Origin: Candidatus Methanomethylophilaceae archaeon
Lineage (GTDB): Archaea; Thermoplasmatota; Thermoplasmata; Methanomassiliicoccales; Methanomethylophilaceae
NCBI GenBank assembly: GCA_944322255.1
Contig: CALUOK010000002.1
Span: 62,001 to 126,000, forward strand
Reading direction: 5' to 3'
Length of the DNA stretch: 64,000 nucleotides
In this document: positions 1-8,233 of the stretch, piece by piece
How the letters are laid out: each line of letters begins with the position of its first letter
How positions within the stretch are numbered: the stretch's first letter is position 1
Made by a program: the position numbers and the translations under genes
The notes under the pieces: generated by a model
Seen by the model: the letters and a program-made list of their open reading frames with translations, nothing else
Database searches by the model: none
Told to the model about the DNA's origin: nothing

Positions 1-608
1 TCGAGGGGCGCGCGGTGCTGACCATGGAGAGCGACGACGTCCCCGACCTCCCGGCCCCGCCCGTGGACGCCCCGTTCAAGGAGGTCCCCGGGGACCTGGG
101 CAGGCTGGTGATGACGGTGGCGTCCGAGATGGACGGCGTGACCGGCTACCCCTGGGGATGCGGCAAGTTCGGCAAGCAGTACGACCCGTTCCCGGAGCTC
201 TGCCCGATGACCGCGGTCTCCGACAGCCCCACATCCATGGGGATCTGCGCGTCCCTGGGGATGGAGACCCATGTGATAGACGACCTGGAGGAGAGGTTCC
301 CCATAGCCCAGGAGGCCCTGGAGCGGGGGAACGTGTTCCTGCACATCGACGAGGTGGACGAGTACAGCCACCAGAAGGACCCGTTCAAGAAGAAGGCGGT
401 CCTGGAGGAGGCCGACCGCCTCATGGAGAAGTACTTCCCCGACGTGGAGAACATAGTCTACTTCGTGGACCACGGCACGTCCTGCGTGACCGGGGAGCAC
501 ATCCTGATGGACGTCCCCATCTGGACCAGCATCGACACCGGTCTCCCGGACGGCTCCATGATCGAGCTCAAGAAAGTGATCCAAACCCTTTCCCAGCACA
601 AACGGTGA
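1..608 (+). CDS. ApgM-like alkaline phosphatase superfamily protein, 3' part
   Basis: The frame is open to the left edge, so the gene starts upstream and only its C-terminal ~200 residues are here. The segment HIDEVDEYSHQKDPFKKK followed by FVDHGTSCVTGEHILMD resembles the D-x-x-x-H and D-H-x-T metal-binding blocks of archaeal cofactor-independent phosphoglycerate mutase (alkaline phosphatase superfamily). The downstream neighbour, 5 bases away, is a cobalamin CobT-like gene, and the rest of the corrinoid pathway follows. A phosphatase role in nucleotide-loop assembly (alpha-ribazole phosphate) is therefore possible, but that is inference. It could equally be an ordinary phosphoglycerate mutase paralogue. 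Confidence 0.6.
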   Translation, partial: EGRAVLTMESDDVPDLPAPPVDAPFKEVPGDLGRLVMTVASEMDGVTGYPWGCGKFGKQYDPFPELCPMTAVSDSPTSMGICASLGMETHVIDDLEERFPIAQEALERGNVFLHIDEVDEYSHQKDPFKKKAVLEEADRLMEKYFPDVENIVYFVDHGTSCVTGEHILMDVPIWTSIDTGLPDGSMIELKKVIQTLSQHKR

Positions 609-613
609 ATCAG

Positions 614-1720
614 ATGGAACTCGAACTCCCGCCCTCCCTGGGCGTATACGGCAACGAGAAGATCGCGAAAGACATCCTCTCCAGGATATGGGGCAAGCGC
701 GGCGTGTTCACCTGCACGGTGGCCAACACCCGCACCTCCACCATACCCGGCGTCTCGGACGCCGGCGACACACCGGAGCTGACCATGTTCACCCCCGCCG
801 CGGATGCGGAGATCCTCATCAGCGGCAAGGTCAGCTGCATGAAGGGGATCCCGATCAACCCCGGAGGCATCCCCACGCCCGCCACCCTGACGAAGGCCGC
901 CCTGGAGCTCTCCAGCATGCCCTACTACATCGTCAACGGCGGATGCGAGGTGATCCCCTACGTCCCCTACTTCGACATGGGCGGCGAATGCGGCGAGAAG
1001 ATCATCACCGGGAAGTCAGTGAAAAACGTCAGGACCGAGTACGAGAAGGGCTACATGCTCGGCGAGATGCTCGCCAGGGCCTACGACTTCGTGGTCATCA
1101 GCGAGAGCGTGGCCGGCGGGACCACCACCGCCCTGGCGGTGCTCATGGCCATGGGCGTCCTGAAGGAGAACCTGGTCAGCAGCAGCTCCCCCAACAACCC
1201 GAAGGAGCTGAAGTCCAAGCTGGTCTCGGAGGCCCTCAAGGCCGCTGGCATAGAGCCCGGCGAGCTGAAGGACGACCCCCTGAGGGCGATCGAGTGCGTC
1301 GGCGACCCCATGATGCCCGCCAACATTGGCATCCTGTGCGGAGCAGCCAAGTCCGTACCCGTCATCGTGGGCGGGGGAACGCAGATGGCAGCAGTCATGG
1401 CCGGCGCCGTGGCCCTACATCCCGAACTCGTGGGCAACTTCTTCCAGGGCACCACCAGATGGCTCATGAACGACCCCAACTCCAGCATGAGCAGGATCAT
1501 GGACTGCATCTCGGACAGCATCCCCATCGTCTACGTCAACGTGGACTACGGCAGCAGCCCCTACGAGGGACTGCAGGCCTACGAGTGGGGGTTCATCAAG
1601 GAGGGCGTCGGCTGCGGCGGAGCCTCCGTGGGAGCCATCATCGAGTCCGCTGGGAGGATAACCCACGAGGACCTCGAGGCCAAGGTGCACGAAATCTACA
1701 AGGGGATCATGGGATTCTGA
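614..1720 (+). CDS. Archaeal CobT-like nicotinate-nucleotide phosphoribosyltransferase family protein (UPF0284)
   Basis: A 368-residue protein of the archaeal family related to nicotinate-nucleotide:dimethylbenzimidazole phosphoribosyltransferase, thought to activate the lower-ligand base of cobamides in the cytoplasm. Recognisable blocks are the Gly-rich VAGGTTTALAVLMAMG near residue 160, GDPMMPANIGILCGAA near 235, and VIVGGGTQMAAVMAGAVAL near 255, which resemble CobT nucleotide-binding loops. ATG 614 is preferred; GTG 605 is in frame just upstream. It follows the ApgM-like gene by 5 bases and probably shares its transcript. The family assignment is good; the exact substrate is inferred from the family and the cob context. 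Confidence 0.8.
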   Translation: MELELPPSLGVYGNEKIAKDILSRIWGKRGVFTCTVANTRTSTIPGVSDAGDTPELTMFTPAADAEILISGKVSCMKGIPINPGGIPTPATLTKAALELSSMPYYIVNGGCEVIPYVPYFDMGGECGEKIITGKSVKNVRTEYEKGYMLGEMLARAYDFVVISESVAGGTTTALAVLMAMGVLKENLVSSSSPNNPKELKSKLVSEALKAAGIEPGELKDDPLRAIECVGDPMMPANIGILCGAAKSVPVIVGGGTQMAAVMAGAVALHPELVGNFFQGTTRWLMNDPNSSMSRIMDCISDSIPIVYVNVDYGSSPYEGLQAYEWGFIKEGVGCGGASVGAIIESAGRITHEDLEAKVHEIYKGIMGF

Positions 1721-1772
1721 ATCCCGGAAAACCGCGGGGCGCACGCCCCGTACCATCACCTTCTCATAACAT

Positions 1773-2141
1773 CTACTCTTCCAGACGGTACAGGTTCCTG
1801 AGGGCCCTGAAGACCTCCGTCGCATCGTCCCCGGTGACCGTGTCCCCCTCCTCGAAGGGATGGTTGGCGTACATGATGTCGTGGGCGGCCATGGTGATGA
1901 GGTGGAAGAGCTCGCCCTTCTCCGTGAACGAGTACATGGGGACCCTCTGGCCGTACTCCCTGAGGCGGAACTTCAGTATCCCGCGAGCGGTGTACCTGTC
2001 GAGAATGGGGCGGATGCGGGCTTTGGACCCGGACAACGGATAGAGGTCAGACTCTATGACCTCCCCCTTGTCGCCGATCTCGTTAAGGATGCGCCTCACG
2101 AGTTCCATCTCGGACACCGTGTCCTTACGCCCGCTTGCCAT
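1773..2141 (-). CDS. Winged-helix DNA-binding protein
   Basis: A 122-residue basic/acidic protein with a winged-helix layout: helices over residues 10-60, then a wing-like segment ending SFTEKGELFHLI, typical of small archaeal regulators. Start ATG 2141 is chosen because a TATA-like stretch (CTATACTTAA on the minus strand, around 2,166-2,176) lies about 25-30 bases upstream, which gives a leaderless transcript. A longer frame to 2,174 would overlap that promoter. It sits between convergent cobalamin genes, so it may control corrinoid synthesis (inference). It is the only gene annotated here that ends in TAG; reading through would add Met-Leu and then reach TGA. Confidence 0.6.
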   Translation of the reverse strand: MASGRKDTVSEMELVRRILNEIGDKGEVIESDLYPLSGSKARIRPILDRYTARGILKFRLREYGQRVPMYSFTEKGELFHLITMAAHDIMYANHPFEEGDTVTGDDATEVFRALRNLYRLEE

Positions 2142-2244
2142 AAATTCGGAGATGGATGTCTTAAGTATAGTCAATTTTGTAGAGAAAATAAGGAGCGATT
2201 CACCTTTTGAGGAATGATTGACGCATTCATCCCATCGTTCTTCG

Positions 2245-2838
2245 TCACTTCCTGAAGTAGCTCCGGGCGAGCTCCAGCTCGTCCAGGGTGTTCACGTTGA
2301 CCGACAGCTCCACCCAGTCGGTCTCGAACAGGTACTCCTGGAGGTAGTCCCCGGCCAGGGTCTTGGGGCGGTTCATTATGCACAGCCCCGACAGGACCCA
2401 CTCCCTGCCGTTGTGCTCCCTGGTGTAGGATGGCGTGATGCCCGTCCTCACCACGGTCTCCTCGTCGACCACGGCTATGGCGGACTCCATCACCCCTGGC
2501 TGGAAGTACTCGATGAACAGGTCCACCACGTCGGTGGTCAGGAGGGGCAGGTCGGAAGGGCAGGTGAGGACGTAGTCCCCATCCAGGACCCTGAAGGCAT
2601 CGTGGAGGTCGTCCATGAAGCTCTCCCCGGAGGTCCTGATGGTCTCGACCCCGAGGCTGTTAAGGAACCTCTCGGTCTCCGGCGTGTTGTCGCTCACGGA
2701 CACCAGGAGACGGTCGATGTTCGGGGACGCGGATATGGCCTCCACCACCCTCTGGACGGTGGGCTTGTCCCCTATGACCTGCATCGGCTTCTCCACGCCG
2801 CACTTCCCCATGCGGGAGCCCTTCCCACCAGCGTTCAC
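2245..2838 (-). CDS. cobY: GTP:adenosylcobinamide-phosphate guanylyltransferase
   Basis: Transfers GMP from GTP to adenosylcobinamide phosphate in cobamide nucleotide-loop assembly; CobY is the archaeal, non-orthologous replacement of bacterial CobU. The N-terminal NAGGKGSRMGKCGVEKP is the sugar-nucleotide-transferase signature loop for GTP, and VLTCPSDLPLLTTDVV carries the acidic metal-binding Asp. The annotated start is GTG 2838, but the frame is open upstream and a CTG codon a few residues earlier would give a more normal N-terminus (MQALVNAGGKG), so the start is uncertain. It lies 16 bases downstream of cobS and is the last gene of the minus-strand cob operon. Confidence 0.88.
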   Translation of the reverse strand: MNAGGKGSRMGKCGVEKPMQVIGDKPTVQRVVEAISASPNIDRLLVSVSDNTPETERFLNSLGVETIRTSGESFMDDLHDAFRVLDGDYVLTCPSDLPLLTTDVVDLFIEYFQPGVMESAIAVVDEETVVRTGITPSYTREHNGREWVLSGLCIMNRPKTLAGDYLQEYLFETDWVELSVNVNTLDELELARSYFRK

Positions 2839-2854
2839 CAGAGCCTGCAGACGA

Positions 2855-3724
2855 TCACCCGAGCCAGCATACGTATGGGAGGATCATGACGAGCATGATG
2901 AACGGCCTGGAGAGCTCGTTAGTCGCGCCCAGGATGTCCCCGTTGACCATCCCGAACACCGAGTTGGCCTTCCTCGCCATGAGGTATCCCGCGATCACGG
3001 ACACCACCGTTCCGAAGACGATGCAGAACAGCACGGAGTCGAGCTCCACGCTGCCCACGGGCATGATGGCGTTGTAGATCATCGATGCGACGAGGACGAC
3101 GACGAGGCTGAGCGCCAGGCTTATGACCGTGGACACGACCAGCGAGTTGGTGGTGGTCATCGACACCTGCCTCCCTGCCATGCCGTGACCGGGCTCGCCG
3201 TAGGCCGCCGCGGCCACCATGGCGTTCTTCACCAGGATCTCCGCGACGGGCGCGAACACCAGGAGCATCAGGCCCGCGGTCCCGTAGACGGCGACGGACA
3301 GGAGGACGACGACAAGGGCCACGCCGATGCCGCCGGCACCGACGAGCGTGTCCTTCAGGGCGCGGACGTGGTCCTCCCTGGTGCCGGACACGATCATCCC
3401 GTCCCCGAAGTCGGTCAGACCGTCGAAGTGGATGAACTTGCTGCCGGCGTACACTATGGCCAGCACCACGACAGCGAAGAGGATCCCGGAGCCGTAGCCC
3501 TGGCTGATGTTGATGTAGTCCATGATGGTCATCACCACGATTATGACCGCGCCGAAGAGGAGACCGACGATCGGGACCAGCCCGAAGTTCCTCTCCATGG
3601 CGTCCATGTCGCCCTGGTCGATGTCCATGTGCCATATGGTGAAGAACGAGACCAGCGCCTTGAGGGCGGATCCCTCCGTGCGACCGTTCTCCGGCGCACC
3701 CGTATCGATGTTGTCGTCACTCAT
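2855..3724 (-). CDS. cobS: Adenosylcobinamide-GDP ribazoletransferase (cobalamin synthase)
   Basis: An integral membrane enzyme joining adenosylcobinamide-GDP to alpha-ribazole (phosphate), the last assembly step of cobamides. The CobS hallmark HFDGLTDFGDGMIVSGTRED near residue 105 holds the conserved acidic cluster; it is followed by several hydrophobic segments over residues ~45-75, 85-105, 125-165 and 195-250. Length (289 aa) is near the usual ~250 with a short hydrophilic N-terminal extension. Its ATG overlaps the end of the upstream cbiZ gene by 8 bases, so translation is probably coupled. Its product works directly after CobY. Confidence 0.92.
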   Translation of the reverse strand: MSDDNIDTGAPENGRTEGSALKALVSFFTIWHMDIDQGDMDAMERNFGLVPIVGLLFGAVIIVVMTIMDYINISQGYGSGILFAVVVLAIVYAGSKFIHFDGLTDFGDGMIVSGTREDHVRALKDTLVGAGGIGVALVVVLLSVAVYGTAGLMLLVFAPVAEILVKNAMVAAAAYGEPGHGMAGRQVSMTTTNSLVVSTVISLALSLVVVLVASMIYNAIMPVGSVELDSVLFCIVFGTVVSVIAGYLMARKANSVFGMVNGDILGATNELSRPFIMLVMILPYVCWLG

Positions 3725-4724
3725 TGCCGATCACCGCTTTCCTTGCTATGGCGGCCACCGCCGCCTCTATCGAATCCGAACATGTTTCCGGCTCCCCGAC
3801 GGTGTCCCCCACCGCCCTCATCAGGAGCCTCCTGAGCTCCGGGCAGCCGTCCTCGGCCATGGAGTCCGCGCGGTCCGACGCGAAGACCACCAGGTCCAGC
3901 ACCGCACGCGTCTCCGGATCGGACAGCACCTCCTCCAGACGCCTGCGGAACAGGTCCTCCGGCATCTCCGCTCCGGACATCGCCATCATGCGACGTACAT
4001 CGTACCCGAGGTTGCGGAGGATCCTGAGAGGCTCCTCTATCACCGGATGCTCGCCCCTCGCCTTCAAGGCCTGGCCGACGGCGCCCCTCACGGCCCTCGC
4101 GGCGGCTATGCCTATATCGGAACCGGTCCCGGTGTACGAGACCCGGTCGCCGCCCACCGGCGAGAACACCGCCATGGAGTCCGAGGTGGTCCCGGTCTCC
4201 CTGTATCCGCGATCCGCCAGTGCGGCAGACTTGGCCTCCACCAGGGGGATGAGCATGTTGACCCTGCCCTCCTCTGTGAGCGGCAGGGGCGAGATCACCG
4301 CTATGTTTATCGTCCCGGCGAGATGGGCCGCCCTGCGGTCGGACACGACCCTGCGCTCCGGGTAGTTGTCCAGGACGTCGCCGGCGACGACCTGGTTACT
4401 GAGCCCAGCCGTGGCGACGGCCTCCACGACCGTGCCGTTGAACCCGGACTCGTTGAGACTGAACACGTGGGACACCTCCGCGGCGGTCATCATGCCCACC
4501 GAGTCCTCCGGCAGGCCCAGGACGTCCCTGACGCGGGCGGCGTCCGATGCGGGGTCGTCGTTGTCGTAGTCGCGGGAGACCTGCATGACGAAGAACGCCC
4601 TGGACACCCTGCTGCCTCCGTTGAGGATGGCGCAGCTCAGGACCTCCATGGGCTCCCTGAACACAACCACGCCGACGCCCATGCCGTCGACCTCGCGGAT
4701 GTACGATGATTCCACGAAGCTCAC
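3717..4724 (-). CDS. cbiZ: Adenosylcobinamide amidohydrolase
   Basis: CbiZ removes the aminopropanol side chain of adenosylcobinamide, giving adenosylcobyric acid, so scavenged incomplete corrinoids can be rebuilt with the cell's own lower ligand. The N-terminal ~215 residues match the CbiZ family (ILNGGSRVSRAFFVMQVSRD near residue 32, LSNQVVAGD and GTINIAVISPLPLTEEGRVN). A C-terminal extension of about 120 helical residues (from ~215) is of unknown role. Start GTG 4724 overlaps the cbiB stop (GTGA), fitting tight coupling; a much longer in-frame extension to 5,645 is only an antisense-free shadow over cbiB. Presence of CbiZ argues for corrinoid salvage. Confidence 0.8.
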   Translation of the reverse strand: MSFVESSYIREVDGMGVGVVVFREPMEVLSCAILNGGSRVSRAFFVMQVSRDYDNDDPASDAARVRDVLGLPEDSVGMMTAAEVSHVFSLNESGFNGTVVEAVATAGLSNQVVAGDVLDNYPERRVVSDRRAAHLAGTINIAVISPLPLTEEGRVNMLIPLVEAKSAALADRGYRETGTTSDSMAVFSPVGGDRVSYTGTGSDIGIAAARAVRGAVGQALKARGEHPVIEEPLRILRNLGYDVRRMMAMSGAEMPEDLFRRRLEEVLSDPETRAVLDLVVFASDRADSMAEDGCPELRRLLMRAVGDTVGEPETCSDSIEAAVAAIARKAVIGNE

Positions 4725-5749
4725 AGCACCGACCCCCAGAACCCGAACACCGTGTCCTCGATCAGGAGCTGAATCTGAATGCCGATGAGTCCGAACAGGA
4801 TGATCCCCACCAGCAGGAGGAAGATCATGGCGGACAGCTCGATGAGGCGGCAGCACCTGCGGACGTCGTCCGTGGTGGGCATGGGGCCGTCGCCCATGAC
4901 GTAAACCCCCTTCTTCTCCATGCTTATGCCCAGCACCGCGGCCGCCGCGGTCATGGACCACCCGCTGTTGGGACTGGGGGTCTTGGTGTGCTCGGCCTTG
5001 GCCGCCGGGACAGACCTCCTCCAGTCCATGCCCAGCATCATTCCCGCCAGGGCGATGAAGTACGGGGACACCCTCGACGTCACGAAACCCAGGACGTCGT
5101 CGAACTTCGCCGGGAAGCGGCCCAGGAGGGCGTACCTGTCGTTGAGGTAGCCCCACATGGCGTCCATCAGGTTGGCGCAGCGGAACATGACCGCTCCCGG
5201 GAGGCCCAGGATCCCGAAGTACAGGACCGGGGAGTAGACGCTGTCCACCAGGTTCTCGGTGACCGTCTCGCAGCAGGAGGACGCGATGTGCTCCGCATCC
5301 ATCCCTTTGGTGTTGCGGCTGACGATCATCTGCACCTTGGACGCCGCGTCCTCCACCCTTCCCGCGTCCAGGTCCTCGCATATGGGGTCGCAGTGCTTCC
5401 TGAACGAGAAGATGGCGAAGGAGATCTTGAACAGCACGGCAGTGACCAGTATCCACGCGACCTCTCCGGCCAGCGGGGACACCGCGGAAGTCAGTCCGTA
5501 GCGGACCAGCGACGTCAGCGCCAGCCCGATCCCCGTGAATATGAGGAATACCAGCAGGTAGGATAGGAAACCGATGGCTACGGCCTTCCTCGACCCCCTG
5601 CAGGCCACATGGCGGTCTATGGCCGCCAGGATGTTGCCCATCCACCTGAGCGGGTGGACGGAGTTGGGCACCTCCCCGATGTACCTGTCTATGGCCAGAG
5701 CGAGAACCACGACCAGGATCGCATCCAGCCAGAGCACCATGGGGATCAC
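4721..5749 (-). CDS. cbiB: Adenosylcobinamide-phosphate synthase
   Basis: A membrane protein that attaches (R)-1-aminopropan-2-ol O-phosphate to adenosylcobyric acid. CbiB hallmarks include HPLRWMGNILAAID near residue 32, then hydrophobic segments around 60-90 and 95-115, the ETVTENLVDSVYSPVLYF block near 160, and SPNSGWSMTAAAAVLGI near 255. The 342-residue length is typical. It overlaps cobD upstream (4 bases) and cbiZ downstream (4 bases), so its substrate supplier (CobD) and the salvage enzyme are made from one transcript. The last ~60 residues carry an extra hydrophobic segment. Confidence 0.92.
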   Translation of the reverse strand: MIPMVLWLDAILVVVLALAIDRYIGEVPNSVHPLRWMGNILAAIDRHVACRGSRKAVAIGFLSYLLVFLIFTGIGLALTSLVRYGLTSAVSPLAGEVAWILVTAVLFKISFAIFSFRKHCDPICEDLDAGRVEDAASKVQMIVSRNTKGMDAEHIASSCCETVTENLVDSVYSPVLYFGILGLPGAVMFRCANLMDAMWGYLNDRYALLGRFPAKFDDVLGFVTSRVSPYFIALAGMMLGMDWRRSVPAAKAEHTKTPSPNSGWSMTAAAAVLGISMEKKGVYVMGDGPMPTTDDVRRCCRLIELSAMIFLLLVGIILFGLIGIQIQLLIEDTVFGFWGSVL

Positions 5750-6858
5750 CCGTTGATGACCGCGTCAGCGGCGGCTATGAACCTGCAGTTGCGCTCGCGG
5801 TCCTTCACGCTGTAGCGGATGTAGTTGGTGAAGCGGTCGCCGAACGAGGCGCAGTCGCGGACGGAGATGCCGTGGGTGATCATCCTCTTGTTGAACTCGG
5901 CGCCGGTCATCCCCAGGGACTCGATCGAGTTGAAGTAGAAGAACGAGTCCGAATCGGCTCCGGTGGGGAATCCGATCTGGGCGAGAGCGGAGTTCATGAT
6001 CTCAGACTCCTCGGCCATGACGGCCGCCGCGTGGTCCACGTAGTCCATCTTGTCCCTCAGCAGGACGGTGGCGACCCTCTGCTCGATCTCGCCCACGTTC
6101 CATGTCATCCTGACCTTGTCCATCTCGGCGATGACGTCCGGGTTGGAGAAACCGAACCCGATCCTTATGCCGGGTATGGCGAAGGACTTGGTGAGCGATG
6201 AGGCGACGATGAGGTTGGAGAAGCGGCTGACCATCCCCGAGAGGGTGATGTCCGCGTATCCTGGGACCAGCTCCAGGAGGGTCTCGTCGAGGAACAGGAG
6301 CGTCCCCTGGTCCTCCAGCTCCCTGGCTATGCGCATGAGCTTGTCCCTGGGCTCCACCCTCCCCGTCGGGTTGTTGGGGTTGCAGATGTAGACCGCCCTG
6401 GCGCCCTCCGCCTCCTGCAGGAGACGGTCCGCGTCGATCCTGAAGTCCTCCTCGGGCTCCAGCATGAACGGGTGGATGTCGGCGCCGACGATCCTGCACT
6501 GCTGGGTGTACTCGGCGAAGGAGGGGTTGGGTATGACGACCTTCGAACCCCTCTCGTAGAACGTGTTCGGAACGTTCCTGATGATGTCGGACGACCCCGC
6601 ACCCACCGAGATGCAGTCGAAACCGACGTTGAAAGTCTTGGATATGACCTCCTTGAGCTCCGTGCAGGCGTCGTCGGGATAGTGCCCGACGTCCCCTATG
6701 GCGGACATGACGATCTCGTCGAGGTCCTCCGGAGGTCCGAAGGGGTTGAGATTGTGGCTGTAGTCCTCGACGTCGTGGAGCTTCCAGGCCTGCCCCCCGT
6801 GGACTGTGCGGGGGAGCTGCGCCAGCTCCGCTCTAGGTGAAATGCGCCCCTTCGTCAT
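5746..6858 (-). CDS. cobD: Threonine-phosphate decarboxylase
   Basis: A PLP-dependent fold-type I aminotransferase-like enzyme that makes (R)-1-aminopropan-2-ol O-phosphate for CbiB; related to histidinol-phosphate aminotransferase (HisC). Visible features are YICNPNNPTGR near residue 165, LFLDETLLELVPG near 197, and SSLTKSFAIPGIRIGFGFS near 230 whose Lys should bind PLP. The placement directly upstream of cbiB favours CobD over HisC. ATG 6858 is chosen because a TATA element at 6,882-6,890 lies ~25-30 bases upstream, so the extra in-frame N-terminal residues to 6,948 are unlikely to be translated. First gene of the five-gene minus-strand operon. Confidence 0.88.
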   Translation of the reverse strand: MTKGRISPRAELAQLPRTVHGGQAWKLHDVEDYSHNLNPFGPPEDLDEIVMSAIGDVGHYPDDACTELKEVISKTFNVGFDCISVGAGSSDIIRNVPNTFYERGSKVVIPNPSFAEYTQQCRIVGADIHPFMLEPEEDFRIDADRLLQEAEGARAVYICNPNNPTGRVEPRDKLMRIARELEDQGTLLFLDETLLELVPGYADITLSGMVSRFSNLIVASSLTKSFAIPGIRIGFGFSNPDVIAEMDKVRMTWNVGEIEQRVATVLLRDKMDYVDHAAAVMAEESEIMNSALAQIGFPTGADSDSFFYFNSIESLGMTGAEFNKRMITHGISVRDCASFGDRFTNYIRYSVKDRERNCRFIAAADAVING

Positions 6859-6881
6859 CGCCCGATGGCATCGGTCTGGTA

Positions 6882-6890
6882 GTATAAATG
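6882..6890 (-). promoter_or_regulatory. TATA element of the cob operon
   Basis: On the minus strand this reads CATTTATAC, an archaeal TATA box. Its distance of 24-32 bases to ATG 6858 predicts transcription starting at or just before the start codon, i.e. a leaderless cobD-cbiB-cbiZ-cobS-cobY mRNA. Confidence 0.55.
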
Positions 6891-7028
6891 CTGTGGGCTG
6901 ATGGTTCCATCCATCAATATTTTGACAGTCTGGCTCTTTAAATAACAATCAACAGCCTCGGTGCAGATGGCGGTTACATCTGCCCGTTGGAATCAGTCAC
7001 AATCCATACGAAAAAATAGGAGCATGAG

Positions 7029-7102
7029 CGGGCCCGTCGGGATTCGAACCCGAGTCTGAGGCTCCGGAGGCCCCCATGCTATCCAAGCTATACTACGGGC
7101 CC
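7029..7102 (-). tRNA. tRNA-Arg (anticodon CCG)
   Basis: A 74-nt cloverleaf on the minus strand. The acceptor stem GGGCCCG pairs with CGGGCCC, the anticodon stem GGGGC/GCCTC encloses loop CTCCGGA with anticodon CCG, and the T arm is CTCGGGTTCGAATCCCGA. No intron is apparent and CCA is not encoded. It decodes the Arg codon CGG. Confidence 0.93.
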
Positions 7103-7136
7103 GTTGGGAATCTGAGGTTTGAGAAGAAGTGATTGT

Positions 7137-7159
7137 GCCGGGGCGGGTTTCGCCCCGGC
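7137..7159 (-). terminator. GC hairpin after the ribosomal/RNAP operon
   Basis: A perfect 8-bp stem (GCCGGGGC / GCCCCGGC) with a 7-base loop lies 56 bases past the stop of the S27Ae gene and before tRNA-Arg on the same strand. It could end the operon transcript or process it away from the tRNA. There is no strong T run, so the terminator role is inferred from position. Confidence 0.45.
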
Positions 7160-7214
7160 GATCCTGAGCCTCCTGGTGAGAGGGTGGAGGCGGATTGAAG
7201 ATGATACTCTCTTC

Positions 7215-7397
7215 TCAGTTCTTCTTGAACTCGGTGTATCCGCAGTTTCCGCAGGACACGCGGTCCTTGTGGGTGGCCATGAAGACACCGGGTCCGCACT
7301 TGGGGCAGACGGGCTTGGTCCTGGTGAGCTTGTCACCGTCGACCTGGTAGGCGTCCTTCTTCGCGACAGATTTCTTGGGTGCGGCTGCTTTTGCCAT
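7215..7397 (-). CDS. rps27ae: 30S ribosomal protein S27Ae
   Basis: A 60-residue zinc-binding protein of the archaeal/eukaryotic small subunit. A Lys/Ala-rich N-terminus is followed by the four-Cys finger CPKCGPGVFMATHKDRVSC and GNCGYTEF. It sits 5 bases after the S24e gene, the conserved archaeal order S24e-S27Ae, and ends the minus-strand operon that begins with rpo7. Length is normal for archaea, which lack the ubiquitin fusion. Confidence 0.95.
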   Translation of the reverse strand: MAKAAAPKKSVAKKDAYQVDGDKLTRTKPVCPKCGPGVFMATHKDRVSCGNCGYTEFKKN

Positions 7398-7402
7398 TCA
7401 AA

Positions 7403-7729
7403 TCACTCCTGGGGTGCGTCCTCGGCGGCGGGCTCCTCGGGCTTGGGGGCCTCGATTCCGTTCCTCTTCAGCAGGTAGTCCCTCTCGAGCTCGAGCGCGG
7501 CCTCCATGCTCTCGTAGACCTTGGCGTATCCCTTGGACATGCCCTTTCCGTAGACGGACTCGATGTTGTCGACGACGACACAGGCCCTCTTGGAATCGGT
7601 CTGCTTCGCGATCTCCTCGGCGACGGCGTTCCTGCCGGGGGTGGACTCTCCGTTGTGGTCGATGGTGAAGTAGACCTCGACCCTTTTGTACAGAGGGTTC
7701 TCTTTCTTCTGGGTTATCTCCATCTTCAT
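7403..7729 (-). CDS. rps24e: 30S ribosomal protein S24e
   Basis: A 108-residue small-subunit protein. The N-terminal MEITQKKENPLYKRVEVYF is the family signature, followed by the basic core GKGMSKGYAKVYESMEAALE. ATG 7729 overlaps the upstream kinase stop by 4 bases (ATG at 7723, two codons later, is the alternative). It has an Ala/Glu/Pro-rich acidic C-terminal tail of about 20 residues. Confidence 0.95.
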   Translation of the reverse strand: MKMEITQKKENPLYKRVEVYFTIDHNGESTPGRNAVAEEIAKQTDSKRACVVVDNIESVYGKGMSKGYAKVYESMEAALELERDYLLKRNGIEAPKPEEPAAEDAPQE

Positions 7730-8229
7730 TCCAGTTCCTCCATTGTGGCCGCGAGTTCCGCGACCCTCTTCCTGACGGCTCCGTCCGTGGTGACTGCCAT
7801 CATGCATCTTCCGGGCATGCCGTAGACCACGACCGTGCCGTCCTCGGCGTACAGGAGACAGGGCAGCAGCGCCAGGTCCTCCTCGCCGTCGACACGTATC
7901 AGGTCGACCTCCCCTCCGATGCCCCTGCGGACGGCATCCGCCATTCCGGCGGTTATCCTCCCCGCGGGGTTCGAGACCACCTCCTTCGCCTCGCCCTCCA
8001 CGAGCCTGGCAAAGTCGGTCATCTCCCTGCGCTCCGTGCTGCCGTCGTATATGGACAGCAGCGGCCTCACGCCGTGCCTTCTGAATGTCAGGGATACCAC
8101 GTCCCCGACGGTGATGTAACGGGTTTGAGCGTTATCGATGTCGAGCTCGGACTCGTCCATCTCCCTCCCGAGGGGCTCCTTGAAGGCCGCCCTCTGGGAC
8201 TCGGGAAGGACGAGATCCCTCTCGAACAT
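7726..8229 (-). CDS. GTP-dependent dephospho-CoA kinase (DUF359 family)
   Basis: A 167-residue member of the archaeal DUF359 family, shown in Thermococcus to phosphorylate dephospho-CoA with GTP as the last step of CoA synthesis. Family blocks seen are ITVGDVVSLTFRRHGVRPLLSIYDG around residues 40-65, VSNPAGRITAGM near 85 and GEEDLALLPCLLYAEDGTVVVYGMPG near 115. It lies between spt4 (4-base gap) and rps24e (overlap), the same gene order as many Euryarchaeota. Function is by family. Confidence 0.85.
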   Translation of the reverse strand: MFERDLVLPESQRAAFKEPLGREMDESELDIDNAQTRYITVGDVVSLTFRRHGVRPLLSIYDGSTERREMTDFARLVEGEAKEVVSNPAGRITAGMADAVRRGIGGEVDLIRVDGEEDLALLPCLLYAEDGTVVVYGMPGRCMMAVTTDGAVRKRVAELAATMEELE

Positions 8230-8233
8230 GGTC

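Noticed and set aside
688-2043. 451-residue plus-strand frame overlapping the CobT-like gene
   Set aside because: Arg/His/Gly-rich low-complexity translation; out of frame with the conserved family protein.
3717-5645. 642-residue minus-strand version of CbiZ
   Set aside because: The extra N-terminal half overlaps all of CbiB in another frame and is low-complexity; GTG 4724 overlapping the CbiB stop is the natural start.
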